Of a DNA stretch of 64,000 nucleotides, positions 1 to 11,938 are shown piece by piece. The DNA is from Thermogemmatispora onikobensis (GTDB taxonomy: Bacteria; Chloroflexota; Ktedonobacteria; Ktedonobacterales; Ktedonobacteraceae). The stretch is taken from contig NZ_BDGT01000004.1 in NCBI RefSeq assembly GCF_001748285.1, positions 94,118-158,117 of the forward strand, written 5' to 3'. The notes under the pieces were generated by a model. It did no database searches. It was given only the letters and a program-made list of their open reading frames with translations, and had not been told where the DNA came from. Position 1 is the stretch's first letter. Each line of letters opens with the position of its first letter. The position numbers were made by a program, and so were the translations under genes.

Positions 1-422
1 TGGGTGCCCTGGCGGTGGGCATCGCTCGCGCGGCTTACGAGGCTGCTTGCGAGTGGCTACGCGAGGAGCTGCCCGCCGGCTATCCTCCACAGAAACGACG
101 CGCCTGGGAGGAAGAGCTGAAGGAGCTGGGCCAGGAGATCGAGATGGCCCGTTTCCTGGTCTGGCGCGCCGCCTGGATGGCCGATCGCCGTATTCCTAAC
201 TCGAAAGAGGCTTCGATGAGCAAGGCTTACGCCGGTGCTTTGGTGATGAAGGCCACGGCCACCGCGGTGCGCATCACCGCTCCTGGCGAGGAGAGCGAGC
301 GGAAATTGCTGATCCAGAAGTGGTTCCGCGACGCTAAGGTCTTCGACATCTTCGAGGGCACCGCCCAGATTCAGCGCCTGGTCATCGCCCGGCGCCTCTT
401 CCCCAACATCGATATTCCTTAA
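1..422 (+). CDS. Acyl-CoA dehydrogenase, C-terminal part (5' truncated by window edge)
   Basis: The reading frame is open from the first bases, so the start lies outside the window. The visible part of about 140 residues is the C-terminal helical domain of an FAD-dependent acyl-CoA dehydrogenase. It begins with GALAVGIARAAYEAA, the usual entry to that domain, and carries FDIFEGTAQIQRLVIARRL, the conserved C-terminal motif that holds or flanks the catalytic glutamate and binds FAD in this family. The enzyme would oxidise acyl-CoA to enoyl-CoA and pass electrons to ETF. Substrate length cannot be told from this fragment. A hairpin and T-run follow about 70 bases after the stop. Confidence 0.9.
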   Translation, partial: GALAVGIARAAYEAACEWLREELPAGYPPQKRRAWEEELKELGQEIEMARFLVWRAAWMADRRIPNSKEASMSKAYAGALVMKATATAVRITAPGEESERKLLIQKWFRDAKVFDIFEGTAQIQRLVIARRLFPNIDIP

Positions 423-470
423 CTTAAACGAAGCGATAAGCAGCAGGGAGGCAGAGACGAGAGGAAGCAA

Positions 471-516
471 GGCGGGCCAGAATCGTCAACCGGCTGATCA
501 GCCGTTTTTGCCCGCC
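471..516 (+). terminator. Probable rho-independent terminator after the acyl-CoA dehydrogenase
   Basis: The inner stem CGGCT-GATC-AGCCG (491-504) is followed directly by TTTTT (505-509). An outer pair GGCGGGC (471-477) with GCCCGCC (510-516) encloses both. The rest of the gap up to 815 shows no convincing gene. Confidence 0.5.
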
Positions 517-814
517 CCCTCTCGTCGTAATCCGGCTCCAGAGGTCCGCCATAGGCAAAAAAACGGCACTGTCGGAAGTCCTCGATCCTGAGCAAGCCGA
601 CTCTCTGCCCTGGCCCGCAGTCAGTCTGGCCGGCAAGGCTACAGCCAACGAGAGCGGCCTTTGAGACCCTCGGTCAGGAGTCGTTGACCTCTCTCTCCTG
701 CGTGCCCATCGGCACCTTTTTGCTCCCCCCACCCTGTCCAGGATCAGTTGACCAGCGTTCGCTTTTCAGCCCTGGTCGGGTCGAGGTCCTCCGACATGCG
801 CCGCCTTTCTGACC

Positions 815-1027
815 TTAGCGCGTGGCTCCTTCCTCGTCGAACGGCACTTCTTCGTCCGACGGGTCCAGCATTTCGTCCTCCAGCTGCTCGTCAAGCCACT
901 CGTCCAGGTCGCGATAGTCGCGTTTGACGAGGCGACGTCGCCCCTCAAATTCGCGCTCACGCTCCCGCTTGAATTTGAAGCGGGAGCGCTTCATGTCGAC
1001 GCGCTTGTCACGCAGCTTTCCTCGCAC
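815..1027 (-). CDS. Small highly charged hypothetical protein
   Basis: This is a 70-residue protein of unknown function. The N-terminal half is strongly basic, rich in Arg and Lys, with KREREREFEGRRR. The C-terminal half is strongly acidic (DLDEWLDEQLEDEMLDPSDEE). It has no membrane segment, cysteine or recognised domain. A GTG start is chosen because AGGAGGT lies 7-8 bases upstream of it on the minus strand, a near-perfect ribosome binding site that makes a real gene likely. The bipolar charge suggests nucleic-acid or protein binding, but this is inference only. Confidence 0.6.
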   Translation of the reverse strand: MRGKLRDKRVDMKRSRFKFKREREREFEGRRRLVKRDYRDLDEWLDEQLEDEMLDPSDEEVPFDEEGATR

Positions 1028-1795
1028 GCTCTCACCTCCTCTCTACACGGGATTGGCACAAATTGAACCAGACACCACCGGGCAGAGGTCTTAGCGTGCT
1101 ATCCCTGCAACGCGCAAGCCTCTCCGTCAGCGTAAGCCGCTCCATCTTGTGTACAGAGTACATCTCAGGTCAGAACATAGAGCCAATCTGGTAAGGATAG
1201 GAGTAGAGGAATCGTGCAGCATGGTGAATGCCAGGCCCATACCGTCTTCACATCATCAGAGCAGCGAACCCTTCCCTTCCTGGAGGAGAACTGAAGAGAC
1301 AACGGGAGGGAACAGAGGGGAAGCCAGCAGCCGGTATCGACTGGGCCGGCCTGTCAGGCTCTGTCGTCGATAGGAGGGAACCTTCATCATTGTCGCACCC
1401 TCACGAGGGTTGTCCTCCGTAGAGTAGACCTCCTCGTAGGCGTTACTCCTGTGCATGGTTCCTGCAATGGACTGAGAAATAAGCATAAAAGTCTGAGAAT
1501 GAGTGTACCTACAGGGACCCTAAAAGTCAAGAGCCTCTTCGCCGGTTTCGCCCTTTCATCCTGGCGATTCGACCTGCTTCGGCCCTCTGCCGCAGCCAGT
1601 GCACTGGTCAGGGCAACCACTGAGCGATAGCCGACGCCGATGCTCAAGAGGCAAACCGCGTCACCCAGCCAGCATGCAGGGGAAGAAGGGAGGGAAGGCC
1701 AGTAGCGCCATCCAGGCGGGAACACGCAGGCTCCCGTTTGCTTCTGCAAGCAGCGTGAAAGAGAGCGTGCTCCCCCCCTTCTGCCCCGATTCGCT
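1028..1795. other. Intergenic region, no gene supported
   Basis: About 770 bases without a convincing coding frame. Short open frames here lack ribosome binding sites and have skewed composition. I see no clear terminator or structured RNA. Confidence 0.5.
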
Positions 1796-2176
1796 TCAGG
1801 AGCGTCGATAGTTCCAGCTATCGGTCAGAAAGATCTTCAGCAGTCCTCGGGCGATCAAGGCCGCGATCACCACCTCGATCACAATCATCGTGATCCACAA
1901 CCAGGCCAGAGGAATCCCCTGGTGAGTCGCCGCGGACTCCGTGCTGAAGGAAGTCGTCACCAGCAGCGTGATTAAGAGCACTAGAGGCACTAAGAAAAGG
2001 GCCACCGAAGCCAGAATGACGAAGGCCGGAATGGCAATGCGCCACCAGCCAGAATCTCGCAGGCTCTCAGTCTTAGCCGTGCCAAAGGCATGGCGCTCTT
2101 CCGTCGGCTGCCCCGCCGTTCCTGCAGGCTGAGCCCCGACGCCTGTGGTGGCAGCCTGCTGTTCCTGTGCGCTCAT
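1796..2176 (-). CDS. Small membrane protein with two transmembrane segments
   Basis: Hypothetical protein of 126 residues. A Gln/Thr/Gly-rich N-terminus of about 45 residues is followed by two hydrophobic helices (IAIPAFVILASVALFLVPLV and a second from WLWITMIVIEVVIAALIA) and a short tail ending SWNYRRS. It is probably an inner-membrane protein with a flexible cytoplasmic N-terminus. The ATG at 2176 is preferred over one seven codons upstream because AGAGGGG lies 8 bases before it. No family was recognised. Confidence 0.65.
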   Translation of the reverse strand: MSAQEQQAATTGVGAQPAGTAGQPTEERHAFGTAKTESLRDSGWWRIAIPAFVILASVALFLVPLVLLITLLVTTSFSTESAATHQGIPLAWLWITMIVIEVVIAALIARGLLKIFLTDSWNYRRS

Positions 2177-2360
2177 CGAGAAAACCCCTCTTTCCATAAG
2201 GCGTGATGATGGCTGGTTTCAGTATACCATATCGCAGCACCAGCGCCGCATTATACCGCCCGTCTCTTGCATAATCCAGACGGACAGCATATCCTCCCTC
2301 TCGTGGGCCGCATAGCCAGCGCCCGCTGGCCCACCGTCGATAGTTCCAGCCGCTGGCCTG

Positions 2361-3161
2361 ATGCCCGGGACCGAGGACCTGACTGGCCCCATTCACGATC
2401 ATGATGGGCCAGACCAGCTCCTCTCGTCGAGAAAGGAGAGACCTACCCTGAGAAGAAGACCCGACTTTACCCACTGGACAGAGCGCTTGCTCGATCTACT
2501 CTTTCCGCCACGCTGTGCCGGCTGCGCCAGCAGTGGCAGCCTTCTCTGTCCTGCTTGCCTGCAGGCGATCGCCCGCCTCCAAGAGCAGCGCTGCTTGCGT
2601 TGTGCTCTGCCATGTCACGGCTCCCCCTGCCGACGTTGCCGCTTCTCTGGCGCCAGCCTGTTCGCCCTCCAGGCCGTTGCCCTTTACGAGGAACCGCTGC
2701 GCTCCTGCATCCACCACCTGAAATATCAGGGTCTCACACGGCTGGCTCAGCCTCTAGGAAGCATGCTGGCCTCGTGCTACCGCCGCTACCACCTGCGAGC
2801 CGACCTCGTGGTGGCTGTCCCGTTGCACCCTGAGCGCGAGCGCCAGCGTGGCTACAACCATGCCCGCCTGCTGGCAGACGTTTGTGCGCACGAGCTGGGG
2901 CTTCCTTGCGCCCATTCGTTGCTACAGCGTGTACGAGTCACCGCCGCGCAGGCTGGCCTCTCCACCAGCGAGCGTCGGCAGAACGTGGTTGGCGCCTTCT
3001 ACTGTCAGCCCCAAGAGAGAGACCTCTCGCTGCCAGGGAGCACTGTCCTGCTGATCGACGACGTCTGCACGACAGGGGCAACGCTGGAGGCCTGCGCTAC
3101 CGCGCTTCTTCAAAGAGGAACGGGCATGGTCCAGGCCCTCGTCCTGGCTATCCCTGGTTAG
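2361..3161 (+). CDS. comF: ComF family phosphoribosyltransferase-like protein
   Basis: The N-terminal part has the zinc-finger-like region typical of ComF, with paired cysteines (FPPRCAGC, LLCPAC, CRRC). A type I phosphoribosyltransferase domain follows, with the PRPP loop VLLIDDVCTTGAT near residues 229-241 and the GYNHARLLA motif of the family. ComF is needed for DNA uptake in transformable bacteria, but homologues are widespread and the reaction is unclear. The start is uncertain. The ATG at 2361 has no ribosome binding site, while an in-frame CTG at 2448 is preceded by AAAGGAGAG at good spacing and would begin just before the zinc-binding region. The 3' end overlaps the convergent lipoprotein gene by 14 bases. 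Confidence 0.85.
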   Translation: MPGTEDLTGPIHDHDGPDQLLSSRKERPTLRRRPDFTHWTERLLDLLFPPRCAGCASSGSLLCPACLQAIARLQEQRCLRCALPCHGSPCRRCRFSGASLFALQAVALYEEPLRSCIHHLKYQGLTRLAQPLGSMLASCYRRYHLRADLVVAVPLHPERERQRGYNHARLLADVCAHELGLPCAHSLLQRVRVTAAQAGLSTSERRQNVVGAFYCQPQERDLSLPGSTVLLIDDVCTTGATLEACATALLQRGTGMVQALVLAIPG

Positions 3162-4134
3162 GCTGGCCAGGAATGGTAACCACGATGGCCCCCGGGTTCT
3201 CGACGCCCGTTGGTCCGACAGAGAAGATCGCGTAGGCGATGCCTTTCATCGAATGGAGATTCTGACGCGCAAGCGCGGAGCTGTCAGTGTAGGAGGTCCC
3301 TTTCACGGTCGCTAGCAGGTGAAACTGCTGGTCGACATCAGAAATCTGCCGATAGACTTCGTAGGTCACCGCGTGCTGACCGACCTGCCAGGTCAGGACA
3401 ATCGCCCCATTCGGGTCCAGATGATAGCTCCCGTTTCGGGGAGCAGCCGGAATCTCCGTCGGCGTAATCCATCTGATGCGCGTGACGAAGGTGACAACGA
3501 CATCGCTGGCATTGGCGTTGATGAATGCCGAAGGGTTATAGTACTGCTCGTAGTGTACGGTTAATTGCTCCTTGAGCAAGGTCCCCTCAAAGGCAATGGA
3601 GACAGTACCAGCCTGCGAGTCAACACTTTGGCTATAGGTGATCTGCACTCCCCCATTGGCCGCGACTCCAAGATGGGCACTAACGGGCGAGACCCCAGGG
3701 CTGTAGACCTTCATCGTGCTGTTACTGTCAACGACGAAGAGTAGATGACGCAGCTCTTCGGTGATTTCATTGCGAACGGTCTGTTCGTCGAGAGGTGTGA
3801 CATTACTGTCGCTGATAATCACACCTCGCGCAAGAGTGAATTGCAGAGGGAGAACGAGCACGAAGTTGCCTGGCACGTGCAGATCCGCATTGTCCCAGGC
3901 CGGAGCCGGAGGTACCGTGGCGTCAACACTGGCGCTGGCCGTGCTGGTCGCAGTTCCAGGCGCGGCGCCGCTGGCCTTCTGTGTGGCTGTCGTATTCACT
4001 TGCCCAGGAGCCGTGCCGCAGGCTGCCGTTACAAGCAGACAGCTAAGAGCTATACCTGCCATCACAAGCCTGAGCGCTCGCCAGCCAGGCGATTGGAAAA
4101 AGATCATCTGCTGCTCATATGATTTGTTCTGCAT
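3148..4134 (-). CDS. Secreted lipoprotein with a C-terminal fibronectin III-like domain
   Basis: A 328-residue protein starting with a signal peptide whose hydrophobic stretch ends in VTAACG, so Cys39 is the likely lipidation site. A Thr/Ala/Ser-rich spacer follows (about 40-75), then a domain of unknown function (about 80-215). The C-terminal 100 residues (VLTWQVGQHAVTYEVYRQI ... YAIFSVGPTG) have the spacing of a fibronectin type III or similar Ig-like fold. It should sit on the outer face of the membrane. Its role is unknown. The convergent comF gene overlaps its 3' end. Confidence 0.75.
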   Translation of the reverse strand: MQNKSYEQQMIFFQSPGWRALRLVMAGIALSCLLVTAACGTAPGQVNTTATQKASGAAPGTATSTASASVDATVPPAPAWDNADLHVPGNFVLVLPLQFTLARGVIISDSNVTPLDEQTVRNEITEELRHLLFVVDSNSTMKVYSPGVSPVSAHLGVAANGGVQITYSQSVDSQAGTVSIAFEGTLLKEQLTVHYEQYYNPSAFINANASDVVVTFVTRIRWITPTEIPAAPRNGSYHLDPNGAIVLTWQVGQHAVTYEVYRQISDVDQQFHLLATVKGTSYTDSSALARQNLHSMKGIAYAIFSVGPTGVENPGAIVVTIPGQPNQG

Positions 4135-4391
4135 TCTTATTGGCTATGTTCCCTATCTGCTGCGCTAGAGAGGCGGGAGAAGGCAGCCTACGCCCAACGA
4201 ACGGCCCAGGAACAGAGAGTACTATACCTGAGAGGCAGGCCTCTTGCCAGAGCAGGTAGTAGACAGCTACTAAGCAGGCTTGAACAGAAGAAGGTGGATG
4301 ATCCCTTCTTCATGCATCCTCATACACAGCTTCAGCCTCTCGCGCGGACCCTGCGCTTACTATCTGCTCACAGGCTGCCTAGTAGCTGCCG

Positions 4392-4420
4392 TTGTTCCCG
4401 CCGATTCGCCCCCCTACAAT
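4392..4420 (+). promoter_or_regulatory. Candidate promoter upstream of the GH48 gene
   Basis: TTGTTC, 17 bases, TACAAT. This would start transcription near 4427, about 320 bases before the GH48 start and upstream of the operator-like repeat at 4475. The -35 match is weak. The rest of 4135-4745 contains no gene. Confidence 0.3.
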
Positions 4421-4474
4421 AGGGGTACCACAGGTTCATCTTCGAGCCGTTTGCTTTTTTTCAGCAGCGTTTTC

Positions 4475-4498
4475 GTAACCGGTCACGTAAGCGGTTGC
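4475..4498. promoter_or_regulatory. Operator-like tandem LacI-type site upstream of GH48
   Basis: GTAACCG and CGGTTGC form an inverted repeat separated by 10 bases. Read another way, this is two overlapping 14-mers that resemble the LacI-family operator pattern TGnAAnCGnTTnCA. The second, CGTAAGCGGTTGCG, fits best. The same arrangement and spacer length recur before GH74 at 13455-13480. It lies about 250 bases upstream of the GH48 start codon. Confidence 0.5.
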
Positions 4499-4745
4499 GG
4501 AAAGGCGGGCAGGAGCAGGCAAACGGGGCGAAGGAGCAGAGAGGTTCGCTAGCTTCACAAGAGGGCGCAAGGAGGTGAGAGCGAGCAGGTATGCTGCTCG
4601 GAGCTTTTCCGAAGGGAACGGCCCTGCCCTCGTCCAGGAGAACGAGCAGAAGGCAGCGATGCACACCATATCTTGCGAGCAAGAGGGCAGCAAGAAGACC
4701 TGCCATTGAAGCTTTCCGACGCAGTCTGATAGCAAGGAGGTTAGT

Positions 4746-7319
4746 GTGAATCGTAAAAGGATTTTGCGCACCGCGTCGCTGGCGCTGGTGATGCTCGCCC
4801 TGTTAGCTGGAGGAGTACTTGGCCTGCAGCAGCTAGCAGTTACCCGGGCAGCCAACCAGAGTGCCAGTGCTGCCCAAGCCACATCGGTCTACACGCAACG
4901 CTTTCTGACGCTCTATAACGAGATCAAGAACCCGGCGAACGGCTACTTTAGCTCTCAGGGTATTCCCTACCATTCGGTAGAGACGCTGATTGTCGAGGCC
5001 CCTGACTACGGGCACGAGACAACCTCCGAGACTTTCAGTTTCTGGATCTGGCTGGAGGCGACCTACGGCGAGGTGACGGGCAACTGGCAGCCTTTCATCA
5101 ACGCCTGGCAGACTATGGACACGTACATGATTCCTGCGCATGCTGACCAGCCGACCAACAGCGGCTACAACCCTAGCAGCCCGGCCCAGTATGCGCCGGA
5201 GTCTCCCAATATCACCGACTATCCAACCCAGCTCGATTCGAGCGTATCAGTTGGACAAGATCCGCTTTTCAACGAACTGCAGCAGACCTACGGCACGCCT
5301 GATATCTACGGCATGCCCTGGCTTCTCGATACCGACAACTGGTACGGCTACGGCCATTGTGGCGATGGCACGACCAAGCCTTCTTTCATCAACTCCTACC
5401 AGCGTGGCTCATCGGAGTCGGTCTGGAAGACGGTCGTGCATCCCGAGTGCGAGACCTTCACCTGGGGGAGGAACGACGGCACCGGCTTCCTGAGCCTCTT
5501 CAACAAGCCTGCCTCTGGTGGCAGCTACCAGCAGCAGTGGCGCTACACTGACGCCCCTGACGCCGATGCGCGTACCGTTCAGGCCGCCTACTGGGCCTAT
5601 ACGTGGGCCAGCGCTCAGGGTCAGGCCAGCGCAATCTCCGCGCAGATCGCCGAGGCTGCCAAGATGGGCGACTATCTGCGCTACAGCCTGTTCGATAAGT
5701 ACTTTAAGACGATGGGCTGCCAGAGTCCGAGCTGTCCGGCAGGCTCTGGCAAGAACAGCGCTACCTATCTGCTTGGCTGGTACTATGCCTGGGGCGGCGC
5801 CCTGCCTTCTGCAGGTAACTGGGCCTGGCGCATCGGCTCCAGCTCTGCCCACCAGGGCTATCAGAACCCCCTGGCCGCCTGGGCTTTAAGCAACGTGCCC
5901 GCCCTCGAGCCAAAGTCTCCGACCGCGCCGAGCGACTGGGCGACGAGCCTGCAGCGTCAGCTGCAATTCTACCAGTGGCTCCAGTCCGCCGAAGGCGCTA
6001 TTGCCGGCGGGGCCACTAATAGCTGGGACGGTCACTACGGAACCCCACCAGCCGGTGATCCAACTTTCTACGGCATGGCCTACGACTGGGAGCCAGTCTA
6101 TCATGATCCTCCCAGCAATAACTGGTTTGGCTTCCAGGCCTGGTCGATGGAGCGCGTGGCCGAGTACTACTATGTAACCGGCAATGCGACCGCCAAGTCG
6201 ATCCTCGATAAGTGGGTCGCCTGGGCCAAGTCGGTGACAACGGTCAACTCGAACGGCACTTACTCGATCCCCTCCACCCTCAACTGGAGCGGCCAGCCCT
6301 CACAAAACTGGACGGCGAACTCGACGCCTGTGACCAATACCAATCTGCACGTGACGGTGGTCGATACGACCACGGACGTGGGCGTGACAGCAGCGCTGGC
6401 CAAGACGCTGCTCTTCTACGCCGCGAAGTCGGGCGATACCTCTTCGCGTACGTTGGCGCAGACGCTGCTCGACGATATGTGGAACAACTATTCGGATAGC
6501 ATCGGCGTCTCTAATCCTGAGACCCGCACCGACTATAACCAGTTCAATGACTCTGTGTCTATCCCCTCGGGCTGGACCGGTAAGAACGCCCAGGGCGCAA
6601 CCCTGAACTCGTCAACAACCTTCCTGACCGAGCGTCCGAAGTATACACAAGACCCGAACTGGTCCAAGGTGCAGGCTTATCTGAATGGCGGCCCGGCTCC
6701 CACGTTCAACTACCATCGCTTCTGGGCCCAGGCCGATATCGCGATGGCAATGGCCGACGTCGATATCCTCTTCCCGCCCTCATCTTCCGGGACGCCGACC
6801 CCCACGGCTACGGCCACCAGCACGCCGGGTGTGACGCCAACGGCGACCTCCACCCCGCGGCCTACTGTAACACCCACTGCCACCCCGACGGCGACTGCGA
6901 CCAGCACACCGACTCCAACGCCAACGCCGCGACCCACTGTCACACCGACTCCAACGCCCAGCCCGACCCCGAGCCCGACGCCTACAGCGGGCCTAAGCTG
7001 TCGGGTGCAGTACGTGATCACGGGCCAGTGGCCGGGAGGCTTTGGGGCGATGATCACCATCACGAATACGGGGACGACGACGATCAACGGCTGGACGTTG
7101 AAGTTTACGTTCGCGAATGGGCAGACGGTGACGCAGGGGTGGAATGGGAGCTTTAGCCAGTCGGGCAGCACGGTGACGGTGACGAACCTGTCCTACAACG
7201 GGACGATTCCGCCGGGGACGACGCTGAGCAATGCGCCGGGCTTCAACGGGACATGGACAGGGACGAACACGGCACCGACGAGCTTTACGCTCAACGGCGT
7301 GACCTGTAGCACCAGTTGA
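4746..7319 (+). CDS. GH48 reducing-end cellobiohydrolase with CBM2
   Basis: Secreted 857-residue processive exocellulase that would release cellobiose from reducing chain ends. A signal peptide covers about residues 1-36. The GH48 domain spans about 47-685 and opens with the family signature [20 protein letters not shown]. Glu84 and Glu95 keep the 11-residue spacing of Glu44 and the proton donor Glu55 in Clostridium CelF. A Pro/Thr linker (about 690-750) leads to a C-terminal CBM2 (about 752-857) with its two end cysteines and conserved tryptophans. The GTG start is supported by AAGGAGG five bases upstream. Bacterial genomes usually carry one GH48 gene and it is a marker of true cellulolysis. 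A strong terminator follows. Confidence 0.95.
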   Translation: MNRKRILRTASLALVMLALLAGGVLGLQQLAVTRAANQSASAAQATSVYTQRFLTLYNEIKNPANGYFSSQGIPYHSVETLIVEAPDYGHETTSETFSFWIWLEATYGEVTGNWQPFINAWQTMDTYMIPAHADQPTNSGYNPSSPAQYAPESPNITDYPTQLDSSVSVGQDPLFNELQQTYGTPDIYGMPWLLDTDNWYGYGHCGDGTTKPSFINSYQRGSSESVWKTVVHPECETFTWGRNDGTGFLSLFNKPASGGSYQQQWRYTDAPDADARTVQAAYWAYTWASAQGQASAISAQIAEAAKMGDYLRYSLFDKYFKTMGCQSPSCPAGSGKNSATYLLGWYYAWGGALPSAGNWAWRIGSSSAHQGYQNPLAAWALSNVPALEPKSPTAPSDWATSLQRQLQFYQWLQSAEGAIAGGATNSWDGHYGTPPAGDPTFYGMAYDWEPVYHDPPSNNWFGFQAWSMERVAEYYYVTGNATAKSILDKWVAWAKSVTTVNSNGTYSIPSTLNWSGQPSQNWTANSTPVTNTNLHVTVVDTTTDVGVTAALAKTLLFYAAKSGDTSSRTLAQTLLDDMWNNYSDSIGVSNPETRTDYNQFNDSVSIPSGWTGKNAQGATLNSSTTFLTERPKYTQDPNWSKVQAYLNGGPAPTFNYHRFWAQADIAMAMADVDILFPPSSSGTPTPTATATSTPGVTPTATSTPRPTVTPTATPTATATSTPTPTPTPRPTVTPTPTPSPTPSPTPTAGLSCRVQYVITGQWPGGFGAMITITNTGTTTINGWTLKFTFANGQTVTQGWNGSFSQSGSTVTVTNLSYNGTIPPGTTLSNAPGFNGTWTGTNTAPTSFTLNGVTCSTS
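6881..7303 (+). repeat. Linker-CBM2 DNA, left arm of a large inverted repeat
   Basis: The DNA for the last part of the Pro/Thr linker and the CBM2 of GH48 is nearly identical to the reverse complement of 9127-9560 in the GH9 gene. From about 7053 to 7303 I found a single base difference by eye, and the linker is also almost unchanged for about 90 bases. Confidence 0.85.
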
Positions 7320-7357
7320 GCCACGATTGTATGAGTCTGCGTGAGGCAAGGACCAGC

Positions 7358-7395
7358 GAAGGCGGCGGAGCACTCCGCCGCCTTCATCCCTTTTT
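7358..7395 (+). terminator. Rho-independent terminator of the GH48 gene
   Basis: A perfect 13-base-pair stem (GAAGGCGGCGGAG, loop CA, CTCCGCCGCCTTC) is followed by ATCCC and TTTTT. This is one of the clearest terminators in the window. Confidence 0.9.
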
Positions 7396-7434
7396 AAGGT
7401 CAACAATTTATCCAGGATAAGAGGAGTTCAGTGC

Positions 7435-8700
7435 ATGATGGGAGAACAGCACACACCGCCTTACACATCCTACGTATCTCAGACCTCTTCTCCTCTGCCA
7501 GATATCAGACCGCCCATCGAGAACAAGAAGGAGCCACCGCGCGGCCTGCCAGGCCGTGTCAAGCTTCTCACCATCTTGCTGCTGATGGTCTGTCTTCTCG
7601 CTGGCGGCACCTTTTTCCTGCTACAGAGCTGGCATGGATCGGGTCCCGCCTCTGGCGGGCCAAATTCAGCCCAAGCGCCAGCCAGGCCGTGGTGCGCCTC
7701 ACCACAAGGGCTGTCCACCAACTTCACAGGCTTTGGCATTACAGGCCTCTCCTCTCATGATGTCTGGAGCATTGGCGCAGGCATTATGCACTGGGACGGC
7801 AGAAAGTGGAACGTGTCTTTCCGACCGCTCTCGGCCCAGCTTGTGTTACGCAATATTGTCGAGATCGCGCCAGATAATATTTGGGCTGTGGGCGAGCAGC
7901 TGACGAACGGCCTTGCTTCCCACCCCTTTACGGTCCACTACGATGGCAAGAACTGGAGCGTCCTCAGCGCTCCCGATGGCGCGCCCGGCGGCAAGAATAC
8001 CCTGGTGGCTGTCTCGGGAACTGCCAGCGATAACGTTTGGGCTGTGGGTTTCCAGGTGCCTACCCGGGGACCGCTCAGCTCGCTGATCGAGCACTGGGAC
8101 GGCAAGCACTGGACCATTGTTAAGCATCCCGAGCCAGTGAGTGGCCTGCAGTTCACAAGCATCAAGGCTTTGGCGAGCAACGATGTCTGGGCCGTAGGCT
8201 ATGGTAGCGTGCTCCGCGACGGCAAGGGCGTGAATCAGCCAGTGATCGAGCACTGGAACGGCCAAAGCTGGAATCCGGTGGCCAGCCCCGACCTGACTCC
8301 TTCCGGGGGCGGCACGCTCTACGCTATCGATGGGACCAACAGCAGCAACCTGTGGGCGGTGGGCAGCGCCAGTAACCGGTTGCTGAGCGAGCACTGGGAT
8401 GGCCAGAACTGGAAGATCATTGACACCCCAGCCGTGTCCCCTGACAGCAGCAACTGGCTAGCCAGTGTGGCCGTCAGCAGCTCTGGCAGCGTCTGGGTGG
8501 TCGGGCGCGTCCGTGATGGCAGCAACACCTTCCAGCCTTTCCTTGGTCACTGGGATGGCCATCAGTGGCAAATGCTTCAGGATACGGCGGACAACGCCGG
8601 CGAACTTGATCAGATCGCCCAGATCGATGGGCAGTACTGGATTGTAGGCATCCCCCGTAGTAGCGGCGGTCATGCTTTCATCCACGTGCTCTGTCCCTGA
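7435..8700 (+). CDS. Membrane-anchored beta-propeller-like surface protein
   Basis: The 421-residue protein has a cytoplasmic Pro-rich N-terminus (1-42), one membrane helix (about 43-65, LLTILLLMVCLLAGGTFFLL) and an extracellular region built from repeats. Each repeat of about 50 residues has the pattern DVWAVG ... EHWDGK.W, seen six to seven times from about residue 105 to the end, as expected for a beta-propeller. No enzyme motif is visible. AAGAGGAG lies 8 bases before the ATG. It sits between GH48 and GH9 and has its own terminator behind it. A role in cell-surface binding or sensing of polysaccharide is inferred only from position. Confidence 0.8.
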   Translation: MMGEQHTPPYTSYVSQTSSPLPDIRPPIENKKEPPRGLPGRVKLLTILLLMVCLLAGGTFFLLQSWHGSGPASGGPNSAQAPARPWCASPQGLSTNFTGFGITGLSSHDVWSIGAGIMHWDGRKWNVSFRPLSAQLVLRNIVEIAPDNIWAVGEQLTNGLASHPFTVHYDGKNWSVLSAPDGAPGGKNTLVAVSGTASDNVWAVGFQVPTRGPLSSLIEHWDGKHWTIVKHPEPVSGLQFTSIKALASNDVWAVGYGSVLRDGKGVNQPVIEHWNGQSWNPVASPDLTPSGGGTLYAIDGTNSSNLWAVGSASNRLLSEHWDGQNWKIIDTPAVSPDSSNWLASVAVSSSGSVWVVGRVRDGSNTFQPFLGHWDGHQWQMLQDTADNAGELDQIAQIDGQYWIVGIPRSSGGHAFIHVLCP

Positions 8701-8768
8701 CTTACCAGCCTTCTGATCCTCCGCCAGCGCCAATTCTGCCGAAAGACTGTACAGAGAAAGAAAAGCCA

Positions 8769-8801
8769 GGCTTCCTACTCCGCTACAGAGAGTAGGAGGC
8801 C
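8769..8801. terminator. Hairpin between the convergent propeller and GH9 genes
   Basis: GGCTTCCTACTC pairs with GAGTAGGAGGCC around a 9-base loop, with one mismatch. On the minus strand a run CTTTTCTTTCTC follows, so it could stop GH9 transcription. It may also serve the plus-strand gene ending at 8700. Confidence 0.45.
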
Positions 8802-8832
8802 AACCCAACCTAACCTAACCCAACCTAACCCC
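8799..8832 (+). repeat. Short CCCAACCTAA tandem repeat
   Basis: A C-rich tract made of CCAAC and CCTAA units (CCCAACCTAA, CCTAA, CCCAACCTAA, CCCC). It resembles telomere-like sequence but is only about 34 bases long and lies between convergent genes. Confidence 0.7.
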
Positions 8833-8879
8833 ATAGCTGCCCCCAAAGGAAGAGGAGCATGTAAACGGGTTGAGACAAG

Positions 8880-8922
8880 AGACAAAAGAAAGGGGAAGAG
8901 AGCCAAAGGCTGACTCTTCCCC
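8880..8922 (-). terminator. Terminator-like hairpin downstream of GH9
   Basis: GGGGAAGAG (8892-8900) pairs with CTCTTCCCC (8914-8922). On the minus strand the stem is followed by the T-rich run TTTCTTTTGTCTC, which fits termination of the GH9 transcript. Confidence 0.55.
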
Positions 8923-9110
8923 TTCCTCGCAGCTAGAGGCGACGGGATAGAAGAGAGGAGGTGTATCTGCCCTCGTCCTCACCACGCGCTAGAGACGGCG
9001 CTCACTCGATCAGTCTACAGACCTGCTGACCGGCTCTGCGCGCTCCCAGCGGTGCTTCTCTTCTCTTCCCAGCAGATAGCAGACAAGCCTGAAGCAGCCA
9101 GCTCACCCGG

Positions 9111-11728
<2,618 letters not shown>

Positions 11729-11861
11729 GAACACCCGCTAGACAGTCACTAGGCACCTGACGGGCAGCGGAGAGCGAGAGCCACCCCAGCCGCCTCGCAC
11801 TCCGCCGCGCTCACCAAGGCGCCTGGACAATCTCTTTTGCTCAACTGAAGTACAGTGGTCG

Positions 11862-11883
11862 GGCTGGCTGCCGGGAGCCAGCC
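11862..11883. terminator. Hairpin downstream of the membrane HTH gene
   Basis: GGCTGGCT, loop GCCGGG, AGCCAGCC: a perfect 8-base-pair stem about 55 bases past the stop of the minus-strand regulator. It lacks a T-run, so terminator function is uncertain. Confidence 0.35.
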
Positions 11884-11938
11884 AGCGCGCGAGGTTCAGG
11901 GACATTAACCAGGCGCGCGAACGAGCAGTCTCAGCTGG

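Noticed and set aside
1149..1422. Two overlapping plus-strand frames of 64-74 codons
   Set aside because: Low-complexity Arg/Ser/Pro composition, no recognised motif and no clear conserved feature; treated as intergenic.
2073..2474. Minus-strand frame sharing WNYRR and a 16-base repeat (1803-1818 and 2335-2350) with the membrane protein at 1796-2176
   Set aside because: It overlaps the real membrane gene in another frame and the start of comF, has no ribosome binding site, and the shared stretch is only 16 bases. It is more likely a tiny duplication than a gene.
6710..7171. Minus-strand frame opposite the GH48 linker, rich in Val-Gly repeats
   Set aside because: It is the antisense of the Pro/Thr linker and CBM2. 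The repeat-like protein is an artefact of the codon pattern.
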